Source: SHZI01 sp040080965 (GTDB lineage: Bacteria > Pseudomonadota > Gammaproteobacteria > Steroidobacterales > GCA-2729495). Taken from it: DNA of 15,305 bases. Below the pieces are notes generated by a model, which did not search any database, was not told the origin of the DNA, and saw only the letters and a program-made list of their open reading frames with translations. The DNA is taken from the NCBI GenBank assembly GCA_040080965.1, contig JBEBHH010000060.1, forward strand, positions 1 through 15,305, written 5' to 3'. Shown here piece after piece: positions 7,452 through 15,172 of the stretch; the first letter of the stretch is position 1, and each line of letters starts with the position of its first letter. A program made the translations under genes and the position numbers.

Positions 7452-9821
7452 ATGCCCGCGGCTACCTGCGTCGCCCTTTTTCTCGCCGCGCTGCTGCTCG
7501 TAGCCCCCGGGCCCGTCGTCAGCAGCGGCGTAGCCCTGGCCCTGCTGGCCGCGGCAGCACTGTTTGGCGGCTGGCGCGGGGGCGTTCGTGGCTGCCTGCT
7601 GGTTCTGGTCGCCGGCTTGCCCGCGGTTGCAGCCGTTGCCACCGGGAGCCGCCTGCTCGCGGAGCGATGGCGCGACAATCCGGACAGCCCCGACACGCTG
7701 GTGACCGGTGCAATCTGTGAGTTTCCCCGGGCGACTCCGGGCTCCTGGCGCTTCGTGCTGACGGCCGACGCGCCGTCCCGTGCGCGCGGTGCTCCGGTCC
7801 GGGTGCTGGTCAGCTGGTACGACAGCTCCTCCCGGCCCGCGGGCCCGCCGGAGCCCGGCGAGCGTTGGCAGTTGAACCTGCGGCTCAAGCCGCCGCGGGG
7901 ACTCAGCAACCCGGGCACCTTCGACTACGAGCGCTGGCTCTTTGCCCAGCACATCGGGGCTACCGGGTGGGTGCGCGATTCCAGCGCTAACGGCCGGCTC
8001 CCGGGCGCTGCGACCGCCTGTCCGCCGGCCGGCTGGCGCGCAGCGACGGCGCAGCGCATCCGTGCGGCGCTGGACGGCCGGGAAGCGGCGCCCTACGTGC
8101 TGGGACTCGCCATCGGCGCCTACCAGGAACTCCCTGAGCCTGAATGGGAGAAGCTCCGGCGGACCGGGACCATCCACCTGATATCCATCTCCGGCTTCCA
8201 CATCGCGCTGCTGGCGGGCCCAGCCGCGCTGCTCGGCCTCGCCCTGGCGCGGGCCCTGCTGGCCGTGGGCCTGCGCTGCCGCCCCCGCGTCATCGCGGCA
8301 TGGACGGCGGTTGCGGCGGCCTGCGCCTACGGAGCATTCGCCGGCTTCAGTGTCCCCACGGCCCGCTCGGTGGTCGCTGTCGCCGTCGTCGCGGCACTCG
8401 TCACGTTGCGGCGCACGGTTACCGGGCCTGAGCTGCTGGCCTCCGTCGTGCTTGGTGTGCTGCTGATCGAGCCGCTCGCGCCGCTCGTTCCAGGATTCTG
8501 GCTGTCCTTTGCCGGGGTGATGGTCCTGGCCGCTGCCGCGTCCGGCTTCACCGGGGATCGAACCCTGCCCGGCGCCCTCCGGCTGTTGCTCACCACCCAG
8601 CTCGCGATGACCGCGGGACTGGCTCCACTGCTGGTGTTCTTCTTCGGCCAGTTGCCTGCGAGCGGAGCGCTGGCCAACCTGGTGGCGGTTCCCGCGTTCA
8701 GCCTGGTACTGCTTCCCCTGACGCTGCTGGCCACCGCCGCTGCGTGGCTGTCGCCGTCCGCCGGCGTGGCCCTGCTGGGACTCGCTGCCGACTGCTTCGA
8801 TGTCTGGCGCGGATTCCTTGGCTGGTGCGCCAGCCTGCCCGCGGCGGTGTGGTACCTGCCCGAGCCGCCCCGCGGGGCGTTGTGGCTTGCCGGGGCCGGG
8901 GTCATGTCGGTGCTGTGGCCCCGTCCGTTGCCCGGCCGATGGCTCGGCCTCGGCATGTTCACCGGCCTCCTGGCCGTGGGTGCGCCGCCGGTGCCGGCCG
9001 GAGCATTTCGGGTCACGGCGCTGGACGTCGGCCAGGGCCTGTCGGTCCTCGTCCAGACCTCGGGCCATGCATTGCTCTACGACGCGGGGCCGGCGTTTCG
9101 CGACAGTGATGCGGGGGAGCGGGTCGTCGTGCCGGTCCTGCAGGCACTCGGCGTGCGCCGGCTGGATGTGCTGCTGATCTCCCACGCCGATGCAGATCAT
9201 CGTGGCGGCGCTGCCAGCGTGCTCGACCGCCACCCTGGCGCCCGGGTGATCGGCCCTTTGCCCGGTGGTTCCGGCGCCGCGCCCTGTGAGGCAGGCCTGG
9301 CCTGGCACTGGGATGGAGTCCGGTTCGAAGTGCTGCATCCCGCAGCCGGCGAGATCCACGACGAGGACAATGCCGCGTCCTGCGTCCTGCGGGTCTCCGG
9401 GCCGGGTGGCCGGCTGCTCCTGCCGGGCGACATCGAGGCGCCGGTGGAGGGTGAACTCGCGGCCCGTGCCGGCCTCCGTCGCGTGGATCTGGTGGTCGCC
9501 CCCCACCACGGCAGCCGTACGTCGTCATCCGCGGCCTTCGTCGCCGCCACGACGCCACGCTATGTCATCGTCTCGTCGGGCTACCGCAACCGCTGGCGCT
9601 TTCCCGCGGGGGAGGTTGTGTCCCGCTGGCGTGAGTCCGGAGCGTGCGTGGTGAATACGGCGGACACTGGCGCGCTTCAGTTCGAGGCCGGCAGGGAAGG
9701 GGGCTTGCGGCTGCTGCGCGCAGAACGCATCGCTGCCCCGGGACTCTGGCTCGCGCGCCCGGCTGCAACCTCGCCCTGCAGCTGGATTTCCACGGGGAAA
9801 CTGCCTGTGACGACCCGGTGA
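7452..9821 (+). CDS. comEC: DNA uptake channel ComEC/Rec2
   Basis: This 789-residue protein is ComEC/Rec2, the inner-membrane channel that carries single-stranded DNA into the cytoplasm in natural transformation. Domain order: N-terminal hydrophobic helices (about 1-60), a periplasmic OB-like DUF4131 region (about 70-190, with WQLNLRLKPPRG and GTFDYERWL), the Competence multi-helix domain (about 200-500, with the conserved SISGFHI near 245-251), and a C-terminal metallo-beta-lactamase-like domain with SHADADH (577-583), PGD (658-660) and APHHGSR (683-689), the presumed nuclease site. All metal-binding motifs look intact and the length is normal. The ATG at 7452 has only a weak GGAAG upstream. 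Whether the strain is transformable cannot be told, because the pilus and other competence genes lie elsewhere. The 3' end contains the likely promoter for exbB. Confidence 0.95.
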   Translation: MPAATCVALFLAALLLVAPGPVVSSGVALALLAAAALFGGWRGGVRGCLLVLVAGLPAVAAVATGSRLLAERWRDNPDSPDTLVTGAICEFPRATPGSWRFVLTADAPSRARGAPVRVLVSWYDSSSRPAGPPEPGERWQLNLRLKPPRGLSNPGTFDYERWLFAQHIGATGWVRDSSANGRLPGAATACPPAGWRAATAQRIRAALDGREAAPYVLGLAIGAYQELPEPEWEKLRRTGTIHLISISGFHIALLAGPAALLGLALARALLAVGLRCRPRVIAAWTAVAAACAYGAFAGFSVPTARSVVAVAVVAALVTLRRTVTGPELLASVVLGVLLIEPLAPLVPGFWLSFAGVMVLAAAASGFTGDRTLPGALRLLLTTQLAMTAGLAPLLVFFFGQLPASGALANLVAVPAFSLVLLPLTLLATAAAWLSPSAGVALLGLAADCFDVWRGFLGWCASLPAAVWYLPEPPRGALWLAGAGVMSVLWPRPLPGRWLGLGMFTGLLAVGAPPVPAGAFRVTALDVGQGLSVLVQTSGHALLYDAGPAFRDSDAGERVVVPVLQALGVRRLDVLLISHADADHRGGAASVLDRHPGARVIGPLPGGSGAAPCEAGLAWHWDGVRFEVLHPAAGEIHDEDNAASCVLRVSGPGGRLLLPGDIEAPVEGELAARAGLRRVDLVVAPHHGSRTSSSAAFVAATTPRYVIVSSGYRNRWRFPAGEVVSRWRESGACVVNTADTGALQFEAGREGGLRLLRAERIAAPGLWLARPAATSPCSWISTGKLPVTTR

Positions 9822-9834
9822 GCCGATGTATAGT
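9807..9834 (+). promoter_or_regulatory. Putative sigma-70 promoter for exbB operon
   Basis: GTGACG (9807-9812, four of six to the -35 consensus) and TATAGT (9829-9834, five of six to the -10 consensus) are 16 bases apart. They straddle the comEC stop codon. The predicted start near 9841 leaves a leader of about 20 bases before the exbB start codons. The spacing is slightly short, and the -35 is imperfect. Confidence 0.45.
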
Positions 9835-9863
9835 GGCGCCCGTCTGGTGCGGAACGGGTGCGC

Positions 9864-10562
9864 ATGCTCGAGATCGTGATTGCCGGCGGCTGGATGATGG
9901 TGCCGATCATCCTGGGTTCCGTGGTGGCGGCCGCCATCATCCTTGAGCGCCTCTGGACGCTGCAGCCCCGACGGGTCGTGCCGCGCGACCTCTCCCGGCA
10001 GGTGTGGGAGTGGGTCAGTTCGAACGACCTCAATCCGAAGCACATCCAGGATTTGCGTGCCCACTCACCCCTCGGGCAGGTGCTCGCGGCGGCCCTCGTC
10101 AACCGCCAGCACGACCGGGCCACCATGAAGGAGGCCATCGAGGACACTGGCCGGCACGTCGTCCACGAACTCGAGCGCTACCTGAATACCCTGGGCTCGA
10201 TCGCCTCGGTGTCGCCCCTGCTGGGGCTGCTCGGTTCGGTGACCGGCATGATCCGGACGTTTGGCGCCCTCACCGGCGGCGTGTCCGGGGACCCCGCTGC
10301 GCTGGCCGGTGGCATCTCGGAGGCCCTGATCAGCACCGCGGCCGGCCTCACGGTGGCCATTCCCGCGCTCATCGGCTACCGGTCGCTGCGCGGCCGGATC
10401 GATGTCCTCATCGTGCAGATGGAGAAGGAGGCGATCGCACTGCTCGACGCCCTCGAGCGCAAGCAGCTGATGGACACGCTCGGCCGCGGGGGAAATGCGA
10501 CCAGCGCCCAGATCCTTGCCAAGAATGCGGCCCAGAAAGCTGCCCCGGCCAGCGGCCGCTGA
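9864..10562 (+). CDS. exbB: ExbB/TolQ/MotA-family proton channel subunit
   Basis: This 232-residue inner-membrane protein is of the ExbB/TolQ type, which with an ExbD partner forms a proton-driven motor. Numbering from the ATG at 9864: first membrane helix at about 7-28 (GGWMMVPIILGSVVAAAIIL), a cytoplasmic loop, then the two conserved channel helices at about 107-129 (SPLLGLLGSVTGMIRTF) and 153-175 (ALISTAAGLTVAIPALIGY). The SPLLGLLGSVTGM and TAAGL.VAIPA motifs are family hallmarks. A GTG at 9858 in the same frame would add two residues, and neither start has a strong Shine-Dalgarno sequence. exbD follows after one base. Placement before msbA and lpxK is typical of several gammaproteobacteria and differs from the TonB- or Tol-linked copies, so the partner it energises is unknown. 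Confidence 0.92.
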   Translation: MLEIVIAGGWMMVPIILGSVVAAAIILERLWTLQPRRVVPRDLSRQVWEWVSSNDLNPKHIQDLRAHSPLGQVLAAALVNRQHDRATMKEAIEDTGRHVVHELERYLNTLGSIASVSPLLGLLGSVTGMIRTFGALTGGVSGDPAALAGGISEALISTAAGLTVAIPALIGYRSLRGRIDVLIVQMEKEAIALLDALERKQLMDTLGRGGNATSAQILAKNAAQKAAPASGR

Positions 10563-10563
10563 C

Positions 10564-10992
10564 GTGAAACTGCGCACTTCCACCCACCGGGACGAACCGG
10601 AACTCAATGTCATCCCGCTGGTGGACGTGTTCCTCCTGCTCCTCATCTTCTTCATGCTGACGACCACCTTCGTCCGCCCGTCCCAGATCGCCATCCGCCT
10701 GCCCGAGGCCGGTGTCAGCTCGGAGGTGGCCCCTGACCGGCAGGAACTCGAGATCACCGTGACGGGCGAGGGCGAGTTCCGGGTGAATGGCCGGGCGCTC
10801 GTGGACACGCGCGCCGGGACCCTCGAGGCTGCCATCCGCAAGGTCATGCCCGACGTCCGCGCGCGCCACGTCACGCTCAGCGCCGACGGCCGCGCCAGTC
10901 ACCAGGACGTGGTCACGGCCATGGACGTGGCCGGGCGCCTGGGCTTCGTCGAGGTCCGGATCACGACGGTAAGGGCGCGGCCGCCTGAATGA
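10564..10992 (+). CDS. exbD: ExbD/TolR-family biopolymer transport protein
   Basis: This 142-residue partner of ExbB has a short cytoplasmic N-terminus (DEPELNVIPLVDV), one membrane helix (about 17-37) carrying the proton-relay aspartate D21 that matches E. coli ExbD Asp25, and a periplasmic domain with the usual repeats (ITVTGEGEFRVNGR, VTLSADGRASHQDVVTAMDVAG). I take the GTG at 10564 because family members begin M.LR..R..EPE.N. The frame is open 23 codons further upstream, inside exbB, but that part is basic and proline-rich and is not family-like. Only one base separates it from the exbB stop, so coupled translation is likely. Its TGA overlaps an ATG that begins an 8-codon mini-ORF leading into msbA. 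Confidence 0.92.
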   Translation: MKLRTSTHRDEPELNVIPLVDVFLLLLIFFMLTTTFVRPSQIAIRLPEAGVSSEVAPDRQELEITVTGEGEFRVNGRALVDTRAGTLEAAIRKVMPDVRARHVTLSADGRASHQDVVTAMDVAGRLGFVEVRITTVRARPPE

Positions 10993-11015
10993 CGAGCCGG
11001 GTGACGAGGCCTTGA
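10989..11015 (+). CDS. 8-codon mini-ORF bridging exbD and msbA
   Basis: The frame ATG ACG AGC CGG GTG ACG AGG CCT TGA encodes MTSRVTRP. Its ATG overlaps the exbD stop (ATGA, 10989-10992), and its TGA overlaps the TTG proposed as the msbA start (TTGA, 11012-11015). The peptide is unlikely to have a function. The arrangement would let ribosomes finishing exbD restart, read eight codons and restart again on msbA. There is no homology evidence; the support is the exact double overlap. It may be coincidental. Confidence 0.3.
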   Translation: MTSRVTRP

Positions 11016-12793
11016 GCAGCGGCGACCCGCCCAGCGTGGCGCCATCGGCGATCTACCGCCGTCTGCTCTCGTTCGCCAGGCCCCATTGGGGCGTCTTCAT
11101 CGTCGCCGCGATCGGCATGGCGTTCTACGCTGCCACCGACACCGGCTTTGCCTGGCTCGTGAAGCAGCTGCTCGCCAGTATCGACGCACCGGTCGACACG
11201 CTCGACCCGCAGGCCGAGCTGATCCGCCGCTGGCTGCCCCTCGGGATCATGGTTCTGTTCCTCGTGCGCGGGGCGTCGGAGTTTGCCACGACCTACAGCC
11301 TTGGCTGGATAGGCCGTCAGGTGATCAAGAGCGTCCGGGCCCTGGTGTTCGACAAGTTCCTGCACCTCCCGACGCGCTTCTACGATGCCGCCTCCACCGG
11401 CAACCTGCTCTCGAAGCTGACCTTCAACATCGAGCAGATGGCTGCCGCGGCATCGAACGTGGTGACCGTCCTTATACGGGACAGCCTGACCGCTGTCGGG
11501 CTCGTGGCCTACATGGTCTACCTGAGCCCGCCACTGTCCGCTTTCGTGTTTGTCGCGGCGCCCCTGCTGGCGTTGCTCATCCGCGTGCTGAGCCGCATGT
11601 TCCGGCGCTACAGCACCCGGATCCAGGAGTCCATGGGTGATCTGACCCGCATCACGGGCGAGACCCTGCAGAGCCACCGCGTCATCAAGATCTTCAACGG
11701 CCAGGACTACGAGCGGCGCCGCTTCGAATCCGCCAACGAGCGAAACAGGCGCATGAACATGCGCCTGTTCGCCACGCGCGCGGCGGGGGACGGGGTCACA
11801 GCGCTCCTGGCGGCGGTGGGCATGGCCGGCATCGTGTTCGTTGCCAACCAGGACTCCGTGCGGGAGGCCCTGGACATCGGGGACTTCGGCGCCTTCATCA
11901 CGGCGTTGCTGCTCCTGATGCGGCCGTTGCGCGCGCTGACGGGCGTCAACGTGTCCCTGCAGCAGGGCATCGCCGCAGGGGCCAGCGTCTTCCAGTTGCT
12001 GGACGAGGACGTCGAGAAGGATACCGGCACCCTGGCGCCGGCGCGGCTGCGCGGCCAGGTGGAGTTCCGCGACGTCAGTTTCGAGTACGCGGCCGAGAAG
12101 GGCCTTGTGCTCCGGAACATCAACCTCAAGGTTCCGGCGGGCCAGACCGTGGCCATCGTCGGCAAGTCCGGCAGCGGCAAGACCACCCTGGTCGGGCTGC
12201 TGCCCCGGTTCTATGACGCGGAGCACGGCTCGGTGCTCATCGACGACCGGCCCGTGCAGGACTACACGCTCACGGCGTTACGCAACCAGATCAGCCTCGT
12301 CAGCCAGGAAGTGGTGCTGTTCAACGACACCATCGCCGGCAACATTGCCTACGGCACGCTCAGTTCCGTCTCGCGATCCGACGTGGAGGCCGCGGCCCGC
12401 GCCGCCTACGTCGACGAGTTCACCGACCCGTTGCCCGACGGTCTCGACACCTGGGTGGGTGACCGGGGCGTGCTTCTGTCCGGTGGGCAACGCCAGCGGA
12501 TTGCCATCGCGCGGGCCCTGCTGAAGAACGCGCCGGTCCTCATCCTGGACGAGGCCACGTCGGCCCTCGACACCGAATCCGAGCGGCGCATCCAGGAAGC
12601 GCTCGGCCGGCTCATGCAGGATCGCACGACCTTCGTCATTGCCCACAGGCTGTCGACCGTCGAGCAGGCGGACCGCATCCTCGTGATGGCGGACGGCCGC
12701 ATCCTGGAGTCCGGCACCCACGCCGAACTGCTGGCATCCGGCGGGCACTACGCGCATCTCTATAAACTGCAGTTCCGGGATGACGCGGCCTGA
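11012..12793 (+). CDS. msbA: Lipid A export flippase MsbA
   Basis: This 593-residue half-ABC exporter flips lipid A-core across the inner membrane. Residues 1-325 form six membrane helices (for example IVAAIGMAFYAATDTGFAW near 28-48), with the coupling segment LTRITGETLQSHRVIKIFNGQ. The nucleotide-binding domain has Walker A GKSGSGKT (384-391), signature LSGGQRQRIAIARAL (489-503), Walker B ILDEATSALD with the catalytic DE at 513-514, and the switch histidine H545 in IAHRLST. The length matches MsbA (582 in E. coli). The frame's first plausible start is TTG 11012; GTG 11036 is the alternative. GAGG lies only two bases before the TTG, too close for a normal ribosome-binding site, so re-initiation is likely. 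The neighbour lpxK, which overlaps the 3' end by 14 bases, supports MsbA over another exporter. Confidence 0.93.
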   Translation: MSSGDPPSVAPSAIYRRLLSFARPHWGVFIVAAIGMAFYAATDTGFAWLVKQLLASIDAPVDTLDPQAELIRRWLPLGIMVLFLVRGASEFATTYSLGWIGRQVIKSVRALVFDKFLHLPTRFYDAASTGNLLSKLTFNIEQMAAAASNVVTVLIRDSLTAVGLVAYMVYLSPPLSAFVFVAAPLLALLIRVLSRMFRRYSTRIQESMGDLTRITGETLQSHRVIKIFNGQDYERRRFESANERNRRMNMRLFATRAAGDGVTALLAAVGMAGIVFVANQDSVREALDIGDFGAFITALLLLMRPLRALTGVNVSLQQGIAAGASVFQLLDEDVEKDTGTLAPARLRGQVEFRDVSFEYAAEKGLVLRNINLKVPAGQTVAIVGKSGSGKTTLVGLLPRFYDAEHGSVLIDDRPVQDYTLTALRNQISLVSQEVVLFNDTIAGNIAYGTLSSVSRSDVEAAARAAYVDEFTDPLPDGLDTWVGDRGVLLSGGQRQRIAIARALLKNAPVLILDEATSALDTESERRIQEALGRLMQDRTTFVIAHRLSTVEQADRILVMADGRILESGTHAELLASGGHYAHLYKLQFRDDAA

Positions 12794-13787
12794 AACGGCC
12801 GGTGGCGTGGACACGCGGCTTCAGGACCTCTGGTACGGGCGCTCACCGCTGGCCTGGCTCCTGCTGCCGTTTGCGGGCCTGTTCGGCCTCGTCGTCGGGC
12901 TGCGCCGGTGGGCGTACCGGTCGGGCTGGTTCCGCGTCGAGCGGCTGGGTGTTCCCGTACTCGTCGTGGGCAATATCACCGTCGGCGGCACCGGCAAGAC
13001 GCCGGTGACCGCGTGGCTGGTGGCGCTCTGTCGCGATGCGGGTCTGCGGCCCGGCATCGTCAGTCGTGGCTACGGCGGACGACCTTCCCGGGAACCACGT
13101 CTGGTTGGCGCCGGTGACGAGGCGGCCGACGTTGGCGACGAGCCGCTGCTGCTTCATCGCCAGACCGGAGCGCCGGTGTGCGTGCACCCCGACCGGGTGG
13201 CTGCCGGCCGGCGGCTCCTGGCCGAGGGTGTCAACGTGATAATCGCGGACGATGGACTCCAGCACTATCGCCTGCACCGGGACCTGGAAATTGCCGTGCT
13301 CGACGGCGAGCGGCGGCTGGGCAACGGCTTCCTGCTGCCGGCAGGACCCTTGCGCGAGGCCGCCGGGCGCCTTCGGTCAGTAGACCTGGTGCTTGTGAAC
13401 GGTGGCCCTGCGGGGCAGGGAGAGATTGCCCTGCAGGCCCGCATCGGCCCGCTGCGCTCCCTGGACGGGCTCACACATGCCACCCTCGAGTCTCTCCGTG
13501 GTCATCTGGTCCGGGCGGTGGCGGGCATCGGCAATCCCGGGCGCTTTCACGCCCTGCTGGCCGCCGCGGGGCTGCGGGTGCAGCCGGTGCCAGTGCCGGA
13601 TCACGGGCGTGTCGAATTGGAGACCCTGGCCCGCGCCAGCGACGTGCCGATCGTCATGACGGAAAAGGACGCCGTAAAGTACCTGCCAGTCACCGGCTGT
13701 CCGGTGTGGGTCGCGCCACTCGAACTTGGCGTGCCGGACGTGGTGGGTGCGCGGGTACTGGGCTGCCTGCGCGGCTTCAGGCAGTGA
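12780..13787 (+). CDS. lpxK: Tetraacyldisaccharide 4'-kinase LpxK
   Basis: This 335-residue membrane-associated kinase phosphorylates the 4' position of tetraacyldisaccharide-1-phosphate to make lipid IVA, the step before Kdo transfer. Seen: the N-terminal LWYGRSPLAWLLLP and a membrane-anchoring hydrophobic stretch (about 24-42), P-loop GNITVGGTGKT (64-74), SRGYGG (95-100), GDEP (119-122), ADDGLQH (156-162) and the late TEKDAVK (294-300). All are expected for LpxK. The ATG at 12780 lies inside the msbA 3' end, a 14-base overlap. GTG 12807 could be an alternative start with a shorter N-terminus, since the first nine residues are not family-like. kdsB follows after ten bases, without the small Trm112/YcaR-type gene often found between them. 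Confidence 0.95.
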   Translation: MTRPETAGGVDTRLQDLWYGRSPLAWLLLPFAGLFGLVVGLRRWAYRSGWFRVERLGVPVLVVGNITVGGTGKTPVTAWLVALCRDAGLRPGIVSRGYGGRPSREPRLVGAGDEAADVGDEPLLLHRQTGAPVCVHPDRVAAGRRLLAEGVNVIIADDGLQHYRLHRDLEIAVLDGERRLGNGFLLPAGPLREAAGRLRSVDLVLVNGGPAGQGEIALQARIGPLRSLDGLTHATLESLRGHLVRAVAGIGNPGRFHALLAAAGLRVQPVPVPDHGRVELETLARASDVPIVMTEKDAVKYLPVTGCPVWVAPLELGVPDVVGARVLGCLRGFRQ

Positions 13788-13797
13788 GGACGACGCG

Positions 13798-14562
13798 ATG
13801 AGCGACAAGCGCTTCCACGTGGTGATCCCGGCGCGGTTCGCGTCAACCCGCTTTCCGGGCAAGCCACTGGCACTGCTGGCAGGCCGCACGGTGCTGGAAC
13901 ACGTCTGGCAGCAGGCCAGCCGGAGCGGCGCCGCTGACGTGGTCATCGCCACGGACGACGAGCGCATTGCCGCCGCCGGGCGCAAGCTGGGTGCCGACGT
14001 CCTGATCACGGACGCCAGCCACCGGTCCGGCACCGAGCGCGCGGCGGAGGTCGCCCTGCTGCGGGGCTGGCCCGACGACGCCGTGGTCGTGAACTGCCAG
14101 GGCGACGCGCCCCTGATCCCGCCGACGGCCATCGACCAGGTGGCTGAACTGCTGGCCGCTTCGCCCGGCGCCGCGATGTCGACGCTGTGCACGCCGATCG
14201 CGACCATCGAGGATTACCGCAACTCACACGTGGTGAAGGTGGTATGCGACCAGGACGGCCGCGCGCTGTATTTCAGCCGCTCACCCATTCCCGCGAGCAG
14301 CCACTCGAGTGAAACAGACATACCGGAGAGCTTCCGGCACGTCGGGCTCTACGCCTACCGGGCGGGCGCGCTCCGCCGGATTGCAGCAGCGCCGGCCTGC
14401 GCGCTCGAAGTGTCCGAGAGCCTGGAGCAGCTCCGCGCGCTGTGGCTTGGCCTTGAAATCCGCGTGGCCCTGGCCCGAGACTTGCTGGGACCTGATATCG
14501 ACACGCCAGAGGATCTGGACCGCGCTGCGGGATTCCTGCGGCGCGCGGGAGGTGTTTCTTGA
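13798..14562 (+). CDS. kdsB: CMP-Kdo synthetase KdsB
   Basis: This 254-residue cytoplasmic enzyme activates Kdo with CTP to give CMP-Kdo, the donor for the lipid A inner core. Seen: nucleotide-binding start IPARFASTRFPGKPL (10-24), ATDDERI (51-57), HRSGTERAAEV (75-85), the metal-site VNCQGDAPLIPP with D103, ALYFSRSPIP, SLEQLRALW, and DTPEDL with the second metal aspartate D235. The usual QGDEP motif reads QGDAP here; the metal aspartate is kept. The ATG at 13798 has GAGGA about seven bases upstream. The frame is open 24 codons earlier, but those overlap lpxK and are not family-like. The TGA overlaps the TTG start of the next gene (TTGA). Confidence 0.95.
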   Translation: MSDKRFHVVIPARFASTRFPGKPLALLAGRTVLEHVWQQASRSGAADVVIATDDERIAAAGRKLGADVLITDASHRSGTERAAEVALLRGWPDDAVVVNCQGDAPLIPPTAIDQVAELLAASPGAAMSTLCTPIATIEDYRNSHVVKVVCDQDGRALYFSRSPIPASSHSSETDIPESFRHVGLYAYRAGALRRIAAAPACALEVSESLEQLRALWLGLEIRVALARDLLGPDIDTPEDLDRAAGFLRRAGGVS

Positions 14563-15134
14563 GACTGCTGCGACGAAATTCTCCAGCTGCCGCGCCGAAG
14601 CCATCGGTGCGGGTGCTCCTGGTCTGCATGGGCAACATCTGCCGCTCCCCGATGGCCGAGGGCGTGTTGCGCCACCGGCTGGCGGAGAGGGAGCTGCCGT
14701 TGCCCGTCGAGATCGACTCGGCCGGCACCCACGGCTATCACCACGGCGCACCGCCCGATCCGAGGGCGCAGGCGGCTGCCTTGCGCCGGGGCGTGGACAT
14801 CTCCGGACTCCGCGCCCGGCGGGTCATCCCCGAAGACTTCGAGCGCTTCGACCTCGTGATCGCCATGGACGACGACAACCACGCGGCGCTGCTGGAGCTG
14901 GCCGCGGAGGAGCACCACCAGAAGGTGCGGCTCTTGCTGGAGTTTGCGGGCGATGCCGGACGCCGCAGCGTGCCGGATCCTTACTACGGCGGCACGCTCG
15001 GATTCGAGCGGGTGCTCGACCTCGTCGAGGAGGCCATGGCCGGCCTGCTCGATGAGCTCCAAAACATTGCGGCGCGCCGCCGGGACGAAGTGGAGGGCGC
15101 CCCCGACGGCACTCCCGCCGGGGGCGCTGGCTAG
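14559..15134 (+). CDS. Low-molecular-weight protein tyrosine phosphatase
   Basis: This 191-residue phosphatase is of the LMW-PTP family (Wzb/Etp/PtpA type). Seen: the P-loop CMGNICRS (23-30) with nucleophile C23 and R29, DSAGTHGYHHGAPPDPRA, and the general-acid DPYY at 140-143. The catalytic set is complete. The core is normal, but there is about a 15-residue N-terminal extension and a C-terminal tail (about 170-191) ending in a Gly/Ala/Pro-rich segment. The TTG at 14559 overlaps the kdsB stop (TTGA) and has GGGAGG about six bases upstream, so it is a good start; GTG 14607 has none. Such enzymes often act with a BY-kinase in polysaccharide export, but no kinase is visible here. Position after kdsB is a recurring arrangement, which suggests a link to envelope sugar metabolism. 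Confidence 0.9.
   Translation: MRLLRRNSPAAAPKPSVRVLLVCMGNICRSPMAEGVLRHRLAERELPLPVEIDSAGTHGYHHGAPPDPRAQAAALRRGVDISGLRARRVIPEDFERFDLVIAMDDDNHAALLELAAEEHHQKVRLLLEFAGDAGRRSVPDPYYGGTLGFERVLDLVEEAMAGLLDELQNIAARRRDEVEGAPDGTPAGGAG
15097..15127. terminator. Long GC hairpin at end of phosphatase gene
   Basis: GCGCCCCCG (15097-15105) pairs with CGGGGGCGC (15119-15127). After one A/C mismatch, CGG (15107-15109) pairs with CCG (15115-15117) around a CACTC loop, giving 12 pairs in all. It lies inside the last codons of the phosphatase gene and is not followed by a T tract. It may act as a weak or Rho-assisted terminator or an mRNA 3'-end stabiliser; an intrinsic terminator is not proven. Confidence 0.4.
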
Positions 15135-15172
15135 ACCTGCCGGCTTAGGGCTACTCCTGCCCGGACTCCCGA

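Noticed and set aside
7386..9509. Very long open frame (with the DUF2062 gene, 885 codons) antisense to comEC
   Set aside because: It is in frame with DUF2062 but rich in Gln, Arg, Gly and Pro, without any domain. High-GC codon bias of comEC on the opposite strand removes stop codons there. The real DUF2062 protein starts at 7385.
10495..10563. 23-codon N-terminal extension of exbD
   Set aside because: It overlaps the end of exbB, is basic and Pro-rich, and is unlike ExbD N-termini. GTG 10564 gives the family-like start one base after the exbB stop.
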